Source: Ruminococcus flavefaciens
GTDB taxonomy: Bacteria > Bacillota > Clostridia > Oscillospirales > Ruminococcaceae
DNA: 21,261 nt
NCBI GenBank assembly: GCA_002310115.1
Contig: DBYI01000003.1
Location: 1 to 21,261, forward strand
Reading direction: 5' to 3'
Part shown: piece after piece, positions 1 through 6,610 of the stretch
Position numbering within the stretch: position 1 is the first letter of the stretch
How the letters are laid out: the number at the start of each line of letters is the position of its first letter
The notes under the pieces: model-generated
What the model was told of the DNA's origin: nothing
The model's database searches: none
Seen by the model: the letters and a program-made list of their open reading frames with translations, nothing else
Program-made: the position numbers and the translations under genes

Positions 1-173
1 GGGTTCATCTGAGCATTACCCTGGCCGTTCTGGTTCCACATTTCGTAGTCATAGCCACCGATGTTTCCTCTTGTCTGCTGATCGGCAGCTGAAGCAACTG
101 CAGGTATGCTTGAAGCAACCATCATTGCAGATACTGTACCACTGACTAATCTTTTAAGTTTTTTCAAATTCAA
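1..173 (-). CDS. Secreted GH11 endo-1,4-beta-xylanase, N-terminal part (runs off the left edge)
   Basis: Read on the minus strand, a TTG start at 173 opens 57 codons that continue past the window edge. Residues 1-30 form a typical Gram-positive signal peptide: basic start (NLKKLKR), hydrophobic core (VSGTVSAMMVASSIPAVA) and SAA cleavage region. The mature start contains GGYDYEMWNQNGQG, which matches the opening strand of glycoside hydrolase family 11 xylanases, particularly those of Ruminococcus flavefaciens and relatives. The enzyme would be exported and cut internal beta-1,4 bonds of xylan. A GAGGAG ribosome site at about 184-190 sits roughly 10 nt before the TTG, and no ATG is available, so the rare start is well supported. 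The catalytic glutamates lie outside the window. Whether a cellulosomal dockerin follows cannot be seen. Confidence 0.8.
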   Translation of the reverse strand, partial: MNLKKLKRLVSGTVSAMMVASSIPAVASAADQQTRGNIGGYDYEMWNQNGQGNAQMN

Positions 174-279
174 ATAAATCACTCCTCATTTTCAGATTTT
201 TAACTTTTCCCTTTTTGGCCAATGCTTTTTTCTGTCCTCCTTTAGTTGAAGTGTGATTAAGCATCACCCAAATTCCCAT

Positions 280-307
280 TCTATATTATTTCACTCATAA
301 TATACAA
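280..307 (-). promoter_or_regulatory. Possible promoter of the xylanase gene
   Basis: On the minus strand a TTGTAT -35-like hexamer (307-302) and a TATAGA -10-like hexamer (285-280) are 16 bp apart, about 100 nt before the xylanase start. The match is moderate and the region is AT-rich, so chance is a real alternative. A small GTGAT/ATCAC hairpin lies between this site and the gene. Confidence 0.3.
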
Positions 308-717
308 CATTTATTAAGATTTGTAAAGATTATACAGCAAAAACAGCAATTTATGTTAATAAAGGAGCAAAAAACGCCAAGTCATTTATTAAAGTAAATC
401 AAAAAAATAAAAAATGGCTTACTTATTTTTACAATTTGGTAAGACATTTACTGTTTATTGCTTTTTTATATAACGATAGTAATTACAATATCAGATAAGA
501 AAGCAGAATCTAAATCTATGCAATAATATAGGGCTAAATTAAAATATATCAATCAGAGAATATGATTCTCAACTTTTTTCTCGCATATGATTTAAATTGT
601 TATATTTATGTGATAGTGACAATACTCACATGATAGATGACAAATCTCCTTAAGAAAATGACAAATGGCATCTTATATAATTTCATTAAGCATGATAAAA
701 TATAACCATAGCAAACG

Positions 718-750
718 ATTAAAACAGTTCAGGCGCCGGACTATTTTAAT
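718..750. repeat. 33-nt near-perfect inverted repeat upstream of the secreted Ig-like gene
   Basis: The arms ATTAAAA and TTTTAAT enclose a further AGT/ACT match around a central GGCGCC, with only a C-A mismatch, a G-T wobble and a central A-C mismatch across 33 nt. It ends about 50 nt before the start codon at 802, within the probable leader. It could be an operator or an RNA hairpin. There is no U-run, so it is not a classical terminator. The rest of 174-801 is AT-rich and holds no gene that I can support. Confidence 0.5.
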
Positions 751-801
751 ATAAGAATCTCATAAAAACTAAAATCATCAATCAATAAGGAGGTTGTTTA
801 T

Positions 802-1578
802 ATGAAAAAGCTTTCCAGGAAAATAGTATGTATTTTTTCCAGTACCGTCCTATTTTGCGGTGCAACAGGTATGACAGCAGATGCAGAAACAAACCGTATT
901 ACATTTGAGTCAAATTTGACAGAATTAAACACTTCATTAAAATATGGTAACAAGCTTAATCCAGATTTAAATTTGTCTGAAATGCTAGAAGCCAGAGGTA
1001 ATAATTACAATAAGATTCCGAATGGTATTTTTGAACCGGTTGAAGGTAAAATTGATCTTTCACTTAAGGCTAGTCTGAAACATAGTGACCTTACCTTGAC
1101 GCCAAATGAAATAGCAGAAGGGAAAAAGGTTACTCTTGAAGTTCAGACTCAGAATGCAGCATTATATCGTAATTTTGGTACAATAAAATACCAGTGGTTT
1201 GGACCTAGAGGATTAATATCAAACGCTAACAGCAGAACCTATGAAACGAATGATATAGGTTCATATTACTGTTATGTATGGATTGATTATGACTTTTACT
1301 CTAATGACGATAATGACAATATTTTAAACTTACCAGACGACTCGAATGAATATGTTCCTTTTTTTAGACCTCAATTAGTACGCCCATCCGGATTAATTTG
1401 GAAAGTACCCGAAGGCGCTGTAAAGACTAATACAGCTACAGTAAGATTAATAGACGATTTAGTCATTGAACAGCAACCAATCCGCTGCAATCGCCACTAT
1501 GCATACTTGCCCATGTGGGGTAATCTAAGAGAATCGAACTCTTATTCTCAGAGCCACAATCTGATGTCCTTTAATTAG
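802..1578 (+). CDS. Secreted Ig-like domain protein, C-terminally truncated by tRNA-derived sequence
   Basis: The ATG at 802 follows a near-ideal AAGGAGG site with about 8 nt spacing. Residues 1-28 are a signal peptide (MKKLSRK, hydrophobic core, cleavage near TADA-ET). Residues about 75-215 resemble an Ig-like fold: alternating hydrophobics, a YQW core and a YYCY strand after an 'S-R-T-Y-E-T-N-D-I-G-S-Y' stretch, as in I-set domains of rumen bacterial surface proteins. The linker ends in LVIEQQP, which looks like the start of a next Ig repeat. From codon position 1480 onward the frame instead runs through the antisense of tRNA-like sequence (RCNRHYAYLP...) and then tRNA-His, so the last roughly 33 residues are not real protein homology. 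The product is probably exported but a remnant of a longer multi-Ig protein. Function unknown. Confidence 0.65.
   Translation: MKKLSRKIVCIFSSTVLFCGATGMTADAETNRITFESNLTELNTSLKYGNKLNPDLNLSEMLEARGNNYNKIPNGIFEPVEGKIDLSLKASLKHSDLTLTPNEIAEGKKVTLEVQTQNAALYRNFGTIKYQWFGPRGLISNANSRTYETNDIGSYYCYVWIDYDFYSNDDNDNILNLPDDSNEYVPFFRPQLVRPSGLIWKVPEGAVKTNTATVRLIDDLVIEQQPIRCNRHYAYLPMWGNLRESNSYSQSHNLMSFN
1481..1514 (-). repeat. Decayed 5' half of tRNA-Tyr (tRNA relic)
   Basis: On the minus strand this 34-nt stretch matches the 5' part of the intact tRNA-Tyr gene (1762-1796) at about 30 of 35 aligned positions, including an unbroken ATGGGCAAGTATGC, with one base missing in the D loop. The similarity stops inside the anticodon stem; no anticodon loop with U33, T arm or 3' end follows. 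It begins one base after the last credible codon of the secreted Ig-like gene, so it marks a recombination junction. Confidence 0.7.
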
Positions 1579-1590
1579 ACGACGAATACC
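1516..1590 (-). tRNA. tRNA-His (GTG)
   Basis: Minus strand. The anticodon arm is TCAGA-TTGTGGC-TCTGA, giving anticodon GTG. A 5' G at 1590 fits the extra G-1 typical of tRNA-His, paired with C73 (1519), and an encoded CCA occupies 1518-1516. The T stem AAGAG/CTCTT is perfect with a TTCGATT loop. The acceptor stem has a U-U and a G-A mismatch, which is unusual for a housekeeping copy. It starts on the base directly after the CCA of tRNA-Glu, so there is no spacer. Confidence 0.8.
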
Positions 1591-1667
1591 TGGTGACGGA
1601 TAGGGGGATCGAACCCACTATTTAGAGATTGAAAGCCTCTTGTCCTGACCTATTAGACGAATCCGCC
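1591..1667 (-). tRNA. tRNA-Glu (TTC)
   Basis: Minus strand. The acceptor GGCGGAT pairs with ATCCGTC, followed by A73 and an encoded CCA. The anticodon arm AGAGG-CTTTCAA-TCTCT gives anticodon TTC. The T arm GTGGG-TTCGATC-CCCCT carries one U-C mismatch. All expected arms are present, so it is probably expressible, but it looks less conserved than a core copy. It lies 35 nt after tRNA-Tyr and abuts tRNA-His. Confidence 0.85.
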
Positions 1668-1702
1668 ATATATCTCCGCTCAGTAAAGAGCAGAGGGAGT
1701 AT

Positions 1703-1794
1703 TGGTGGGCAAGGCAGGAATCGAACCTGCGATGTTTACCGCAAGGGTGGCAGATTTACAGTCTGCTGCGTTCGCCAGCTACGCATACTTGCCC
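1703..1794 (-). tRNA. tRNA-Tyr (GTA)
   Basis: Minus strand class II tRNA with a long variable region (19 nt). Acceptor GGGCAAG/CTTGCCC, D stem TGCG/CGCA, anticodon arm GCAGA-CTGTAAA-TCTGC (anticodon GTA), T arm GCAGG-TTCGATT-CCTGC, discriminator A and encoded CCA. All stems are perfect. It begins 12 nt after the stop codon of the XRE gene and has no obvious promoter of its own, so it is probably transcribed together with that gene and the two tRNAs downstream. Confidence 0.92.
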
Positions 1795-1806
1795 ATATTT
1801 CGCCAC

Positions 1807-2031
1807 TCATATTCTGGTGACGATTATTATTTTATCTATCGGCACATCAAACATATCAACAAGTATTATCAGGTTGTCGATAGTGGGAACAGCGTCCCCG
1901 CGCATCCACTTGAAGATAGCCTGCGGAGTATTGAAACCGCATCTTGCCTGCACATCGGATATCTTAACCCCTTTAGATTTTATGATATTCTTGATATTAT
2001 TTCCTGTTGCCTTTACGTCGATCACCGGCAT
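1807..2031 (-). CDS. Small XRE-family helix-turn-helix protein
   Basis: A 74-aa protein beginning MPVIDVKATG. The core NIKNIIKSKGVKISDVQ - CGFNTPQAIFKWMRG - PTIDNLIILVDMF follows the XRE/Cro-C1 helix-turn-helix pattern over residues about 8-65, with the recognition helix around TPQAIFKWMRG. The start at 2031 is chosen because AAAGGAG lies 9 nt upstream; the TTG codon at 2040 sits directly against that site and cannot be the start. It would be a DNA-binding repressor or activator of local genes. Its stop is 12 nt before tRNA-Tyr, so it is likely co-transcribed with the tRNAs. It lies downstream of the terminator at 2068-2099 and no clear promoter of its own is visible. Confidence 0.8.
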   Translation of the reverse strand: MPVIDVKATGNNIKNIIKSKGVKISDVQARCGFNTPQAIFKWMRGDAVPTIDNLIILVDMFDVPIDKIIIVTRI

Positions 2032-2067
2032 CGCGAGCAACTCCTTTCTCTATATTATGATAAACAA

Positions 2068-2099
2068 AAACACCGCCTGCTTACATACAGACGGTGTTT
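2068..2099 (-). terminator. Rho-independent terminator
   Basis: On the minus strand AAACACCGTCTG and CAGGCGGTGTTT form a 12-bp stem with one mismatch and an 8-nt loop, followed by TTTGTTTATC. It lies between the 36-codon gene at 2146-2256 and the XRE gene, so it probably ends, or attenuates, the transcript started at 2332-2360. Confidence 0.75.
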
Positions 2100-2145
2100 A
2101 TCATTTGTATGGATCACAACACAAAGAAAGTGTTCTCCGAAATGA

Positions 2146-2256
2146 CTAATCACTACGTTTATCTGTATGCAGCACAAACAGAGCCTCTTCACTCTCGTGA
2201 TAGAAGCTTTCTTCATAATGTTCGCTATACAGATAGATCATAGTAAACTGTCTCAT
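2146..2256 (-). CDS. 36-aa small protein of unknown function
   Basis: A short frame, MRQFTMIYLYSEHYEESFYH then ESEEALFVLHTDKRSD, ending in TAG. Support comes from its surroundings: AAAGGAG with 9-nt spacing before the ATG, a strong extended -10 promoter at 2332-2360, and a terminator at 2068-2099. It is acidic and rich in Tyr, Glu and Ser, with no signal peptide or membrane segment. I do not recognise it. Its position between the STAND-NTPase gene and an XRE regulator would fit a small regulator, antitoxin-like or anti-restriction-type protein, but that is only a guess from context. Confidence 0.55.
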   Translation of the reverse strand: MRQFTMIYLYSEHYEESFYHESEEALFVLHTDKRSD

Positions 2257-2293
2257 TTCGGGTAACTCCTTTCGTAATAATTTTTGTTACAGA

Positions 2294-2308
2294 GGTCGTC
2301 TTGCGACC
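2294..2308 (-). promoter_or_regulatory. Short leader hairpin of the 36-aa gene
   Basis: GGTCG-CAAGA-CGACC is a perfect 5-bp stem in the leader between the promoter and the ribosome site of the 36-aa gene. It could stabilise the message or be bound by a regulator. It is short, so it may be incidental. Confidence 0.3.
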
Positions 2309-2331
2309 GTTCCTGTTCTGACTTTACCTGT

Positions 2332-2360
2332 ATTATAGCATAACTTTTCGGAAAAAGCAA
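2332..2360 (-). promoter_or_regulatory. Sigma-A-type promoter with extended -10
   Basis: Minus strand: TTGCTT (2360-2355), 17-bp spacer, TATAAT (2337-2332) with TGC directly before it. This is close to consensus. It drives the 36-aa gene, whose start lies about 75 nt downstream. It begins 51 nt past the end of the STAND-NTPase gene, so it resets transcription after the defence operon. Confidence 0.75.
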
Positions 2361-2410
2361 GTAAACCACAGGTATATTTTACATTCGAAAATGAAATTAG
2401 TATGCGGCAA

Positions 2411-5400
2411 TTATAATCCTCTTAATATCTCATCAATCTCAATTTTATCCATATATTTCTTCTTATTCTCAATTTCATCTTCGATATATTTTCTGTGATT
2501 TAAATAATCCAAACCATTCAGTAATGGCAAAAGATGATTTAGGTAATCAATTTGTTTTTGAATTAACGGTACCTGACTGCCTGACCACATCATCGAGCAT
2601 GAAAACAGTTGCCATGTTTTGAATAACTCTAAATCTTTATTACATGATAAGAACAGTTTTATATATTCAATTCGTTTTTCTTCGGCAAAACCTAAAATAG
2701 CTTCTGAAATCATGTGCATTCTCTGTTGATCGTTATAGTAAGTTCTAATATAGTGATTGATCCATTTATCTGGTCTATCCTTATATCGTTCGTCCAAATT
2801 ACCGATTGAGACTAAACTCTTAAGTTCATCTTCTTGAAAAAATAGAGTCCCTTTTTCATACTTAATTATTGTATCAATAATACCATCAAAAATGGAACAG
2901 TAATCATCAAGTTCAAATAATTTGCTCAATTTGGTAGTATCATCCTGTGTTAAAAACGAATCATCATTATTCCATTTTTCAAATAATAGGTTTAGTATAT
3001 CGGGATTCTTTTCATATATGGCTTTTAGTAGAACCCCGTGATAGTCCTCTTGACTCCTTTTTGAAATGTTGAACAGGTACAATTCACTCAACAGGTCATA
3101 ATTCCCTTCAAAAATTGTAATTGTTTCTTGTACCGATTCTGGCAATGGATTCAATAATAGATCGATATAGATTCTTACGATAAATTCAGAATAATAACGT
3201 TTAGATAAAATGATATTGCAGCTTTTAATAATTACTTCATTATCAATATCGGCATATTTTTTTAAGAATAAAAGACGTCTGTTTGAAGATGAAGGAATGT
3301 ATTTATCCGAATCATCTTTCAAAAAATCATACCATTTCTGTAAATGGTCATAGTCAATATACTTCTCAGGTAATGATTCAAAGTAATAAAATTGCCAGGT
3401 GTTTCTGATACTATCAGGTGTGTCTGATAATATCGTCCATATTTCACTATCAGAAAAGATTTCAAACATCAAAGAAACTTGTGTATAAGGATAAAGGGGT
3501 TGTTGTTTATACTGATTATTAAAATAATACCTCAACGCATCAAGATAGTAATCTCTATTTTTAAGTAAGTATTCAAAAGCATAGTTTATTGCGTTATTAG
3601 TGTTATAATGTAAATTTATCTTTGATCCGCAGAAGAAGTCAATAATCCGATAAAACTTTTCTTTATTCAAATGAGAAACATATTCTTCAACTATTCTCTG
3701 CAATTCATCGTTTCTTTCTAAGTAGCTTAAATCATCAGCGTCAATTTTATCAAACGTCCTATATAAAGTAAAGGAGTCTGAATGAAAAAAAGCAATAAAT
3801 TCTTCTGACGGTGTAATTTTAGAATATTTATAGATACTTTGAAGATGACTTAGAATACAACAGAAATAATAGGACTCTTTATTTCTGAACAGATTAAGCA
3901 GATTAAAAATATATGGTTGATCGTTTTCTATTATTTCTTTACTTTTTTTACTGCTCGGATTTCCATAATTATACAGAATATCTTCAATAGTCTCTATTTC
4001 TATACCATTAGCGTACAATGTAATAAGATTTTCCCAAATCATCTTTCGATATATTTCAATACCTTTGCTGTTTGCCAAATCGAAGTAATATAAAATCATT
4101 TTGTCTCCGCGCTTATTGGCAATACCGTCAAAATGAAACCTAAGGAAATATTTAGCGATACTTATGAATAATCTACATATGTATCTATTTCGCCAATTAT
4201 CAGATTTTTCAATTAGTTGTTCAATATACAGTTTCAAGGTGTAAAAGTCAAATTTATATGAATCTTTATCTACTCCATAGTAATTTTTGCCGACATTATA
4301 AAACTGATCTATCAAATCAGGTCTCTTCTCATAATATAAGAAGTATAAGTCAAGAGCTGTTGATAGATCATTAGTATTTGAAAATCCGCCTAAAATTTCA
4401 AGTATATCATCGTTAACAGAATTGTTTCTATCATCAATTTTCAAATCTTCAACGGCTGTATTAGCCTGCGGAGTATTTTCGATTTTGTCTTTTACTAACA
4501 ATAAGGCTTCTGTAGGATTGGCTCTATAAAACACTTTAACGTATTCCCAGAAAAAAATAGGATCTTTTTCTGATAATTCGTTCCATAATTCTTTAACTTC
4601 CGAAAACAGGTAATCTTGGTTTTCGTGATTAATAAATAAGGTAGTAATAACATTTATTGAAGTGATAGTTTGTGTTTTATTGACCTTAAATGAATATCTA
4701 ATCATATCAGAGAGTTTTATCCACTTTTCTTTAATAAAAACATAGAAGAGAAGATAGTTTGATACGCATTGATCTGCAAACCTGACAGCTTTTTCTTTGT
4801 AAATATTGATTATTTCTTCCTTATGAAGCTTGAAAAGCGCTTCTTTGAATTCCTCAACTGTTAAATTACAAAGAGATATAACATCAATCAATTCATTAAG
4901 GTTATCCAGGTGAATAGCACCTATAAAGGCAGCTACAGCTGCAGCTGAAAACAGTTTCTTATCCGCATTTTTGATGTTTGATAAGTATTTTCCGTAAAAT
5001 GAAGAATAAATATCTGTTACGTCGTTTATAGCTTCTAACGAATCAGTATCTATTGCGATTTTTCCTGCCCAAAAAGCTATTCTTGCATTTCCTTCAGCAA
5101 TTTTAGTTATTCGATCAAGATAAAACTGATTAGTAATGCTAAATTCATCTTTAATCAGTTCCTCGATTTCGTCATCCTTCATCATCGAAATAGTTTGAAC
5201 TTTTATATTTATAATAGGCTTTAATTCAGTAATTACACTTTGAAGAGCATAATTTCTTACGGTTAGAATGATTTTATAATCAGAACCGTCATGCTCGTTA
5301 AAGAAGTTGATTATTGTTTCGAGTTGTGTAAGTTCATTTGCATCGTCAATAAGAACCATATATTTGCCTGATGTTTTAAAGAACAAATGTAGATCATCAT

Positions 5401-6139
5401 AAATATTGAGGTTATTATTTCTGATACAAAAAACTTCATAGCTGTTCTTTTCAGCATACCTATGGCAGCATTCTAAAGCAAGTCGTGTTTTACCGACACC
5501 TGCTGCACCACATAAAAGAACGGCTTTATTATCATCTAATGCACTAAATATAGATATTATCTCTTCTGTTCTGAACTTAAAATCGGTATCAATTGGAGCT
5601 GCTGTTCTTGCTTTATTATAATTACTTATAAAATCGTTATACGAAAGTATTTGGTCTGTTGCAATAGTTATACCCAGGTGCTGTTTTACAAGATATTTAT
5701 GATTATTGTAGAGCTCATTTGCTAAATAATCTATTCCGAATATCCGTAACAATATACCTTTAGATTGACATAGTTCTTTTAATTCCGTGTCCTGTTCAGG
5801 AGTAAGGTTAGAGGTTGTATGAAAATATAGTATTTCAGCAATTTTGGCACAAGCTATGTTAGTGTAATTTTCGTCAAGGCACTTACCTATATCCGATGAA
5901 ATCTTATTATATATAGACTCTTGTTGTGTCGTATATTCAATAAAAATATATTTCCCGTTACTATCGATGCAATAATAGGTATCTGGAGTTCCGGAAGTTG
6001 TTTTATTAGTACCTGGCTTTGATCCTAAACTCACAATATTGTTATATCCGCATTCATTTAAGAATTCGTCACAAAGATTTTGAAATGCGCCGCCTTCAAG
6101 TTTCAAAATAGCATTTTGAATATCTGTTTTATAGGACAT
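2411..6139 (-). CDS. Nuclease-like STAND NTPase, putative Avs-type anti-phage sensor/effector
   Basis: A 1242-aa cytoplasmic protein. Residues about 10-75 look like a restriction-endonuclease (PD-(D/E)xK) fold: GGAFQNLCDEFL, then GTPD (50-53) and FIEYTTQ (66-72). The last strand has E-Y-T where a standard site has ExK. Residues about 190-330 are a STAND-type P-loop ATPase: CGAAGVGKT Walker A (about 211-218), YMVLIDD Walker B (260-266) and LTVRNYA (292-298). The remaining roughly 900 residues are helical with many Tyr, Leu and Phe, consistent with a repeat sensor. The layout matches Avs proteins, in which a helical C-terminus senses a phage protein and the N-terminal nuclease acts, but family membership is inferred. 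The start at 6139 is chosen because AAGGAGG lies 5 nt upstream; an ATG at 6181 has no ribosome site. It is the last gene of the operon, 50 nt after the Nudix gene. It is very AT-rich (one 60-base line at 3601 is about 27% GC). Confidence 0.75.
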   Translation of the reverse strand: MSYKTDIQNAILKLEGGAFQNLCDEFLNECGYNNIVSLGSKPGTNKTTSGTPDTYYCIDSNGKYIFIEYTTQQESIYNKISSDIGKCLDENYTNIACAKIAEILYFHTTSNLTPEQDTELKELCQSKGILLRIFGIDYLANELYNNHKYLVKQHLGITIATDQILSYNDFISNYNKARTAAPIDTDFKFRTEEIISIFSALDDNKAVLLCGAAGVGKTRLALECCHRYAEKNSYEVFCIRNNNLNIYDDLHLFFKTSGKYMVLIDDANELTQLETIINFFNEHDGSDYKIILTVRNYALQSVITELKPIINIKVQTISMMKDDEIEELIKDEFSITNQFYLDRITKIAEGNARIAFWAGKIAIDTDSLEAINDVTDIYSSFYGKYLSNIKNADKKLFSAAAVAAFIGAIHLDNLNELIDVISLCNLTVEEFKEALFKLHKEEIINIYKEKAVRFADQCVSNYLLFYVFIKEKWIKLSDMIRYSFKVNKTQTITSINVITTLFINHENQDYLFSEVKELWNELSEKDPIFFWEYVKVFYRANPTEALLLVKDKIENTPQANTAVEDLKIDDRNNSVNDDILEILGGFSNTNDLSTALDLYFLYYEKRPDLIDQFYNVGKNYYGVDKDSYKFDFYTLKLYIEQLIEKSDNWRNRYICRLFISIAKYFLRFHFDGIANKRGDKMILYYFDLANSKGIEIYRKMIWENLITLYANGIEIETIEDILYNYGNPSSKKSKEIIENDQPYIFNLLNLFRNKESYYFCCILSHLQSIYKYSKITPSEEFIAFFHSDSFTLYRTFDKIDADDLSYLERNDELQRIVEEYVSHLNKEKFYRIIDFFCGSKINLHYNTNNAINYAFEYLLKNRDYYLDALRYYFNNQYKQQPLYPYTQVSLMFEIFSDSEIWTILSDTPDSIRNTWQFYYFESLPEKYIDYDHLQKWYDFLKDDSDKYIPSSSNRRLLFLKKYADIDNEVIIKSCNIILSKRYYSEFIVRIYIDLLLNPLPESVQETITIFEGNYDLLSELYLFNISKRSQEDYHGVLLKAIYEKNPDILNLLFEKWNNDDSFLTQDDTTKLSKLFELDDYCSIFDGIIDTIIKYEKGTLFFQEDELKSLVSIGNLDERYKDRPDKWINHYIRTYYNDQQRMHMISEAILGFAEEKRIEYIKLFLSCNKDLELFKTWQLFSCSMMWSGSQVPLIQKQIDYLNHLLPLLNGLDYLNHRKYIEDEIENKKKYMDKIEIDEILRGL

Positions 6140-6189
6140 GTTTACCTCCTTATCAGAGTATCGGTCTGCTAAAAGTGACATAATAGCTG

Positions 6190-6609
6190 TTAACTATTTA
6201 TTTGTTTATAAAACATCTCAGAGTGTATCCTCTCCACCAGCCCCATATCCGCCGGCAGCCACTCCACGCTATCAAGCTTATCTTTGGTGATCCACCGTGC
6301 TTCCTGAGCCTCCAGTAACACCAAATCACCGCTGATTACTTCGCACCAGAAGCAGTCCATAGACAGGTGAAAGTCGGGATAATCATATTCTACCGTGTCA
6401 ATAAGCTCGCCCACTTTTATCGTGGTGTCGAGCTCTTCTTTTATCTCACGGGCTAATGCCTGCTGAGGAGTTTCACCGGGTTCTATCTTACCGCCGGGGA
6501 ATTCCCACATACCTTTGAAATCGCCGTATCCTCTTGCGGTTGCGAAAATGCGTGCCTTTGCTTGAAGTGAATCGCATATCACAGCTGCCACAACTCTTAT
6601 CGTTTTCAT
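6190..6609 (-). CDS. Nudix hydrolase, MutT-like NTP pyrophosphohydrolase
   Basis: A 139-aa protein with a complete Nudix box at residues 40-60: G40, five residues, E46, seven residues, R54-E55-I56-x-E58-E59-L60. The preceding GMWEFPGGKIEPGE is typical of MutT/(d)NTP pyrophosphohydrolases, which hydrolyse (oxidised or modified) nucleoside triphosphates to monophosphates. The length is normal for a single-domain enzyme. Its ATG is 1 nt after the stop of the DUF3427 fragment, so the two are translationally coupled. In similar loci a Nudix gene often follows a PLD/helicase/DUF3427 gene, as I recall. Here that suggests a function with the helicase complex, perhaps nucleotide pool control during defence, rather than general housekeeping. 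GC content is higher than in the flanking STAND gene, as for the helicase. Confidence 0.85.
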   Translation of the reverse strand: MKTIRVVAAVICDSLQAKARIFATARGYGDFKGMWEFPGGKIEPGETPQQALAREIKEELDTTIKVGELIDTVEYDYPDFHLSMDCFWCEVISGDLVLLEAQEARWITKDKLDSVEWLPADMGLVERIHSEMFYKQINS

Positions 6610-6610
6610 A

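Noticed and set aside
1471..1514. Functional tRNA-Gln (a TTG triplet sits where an anticodon would be)
   Set aside because: Position 33 is A instead of U, and there is no T arm, acceptor partner or CCA; it is a relic.
1629..2149. Several plus-strand open frames across the tRNA array and XRE gene
   Set aside because: They translate antisense tRNA and the complement of the XRE gene; the tRNA structures and XRE motif explain this DNA better.
2340..2410. Imperfect hairpin after the STAND gene as a terminator
   Set aside because: The pairing around ATTTTCGAATGTAAAAT is weak and lacks a U-run; the promoter of the next gene occupies the region.
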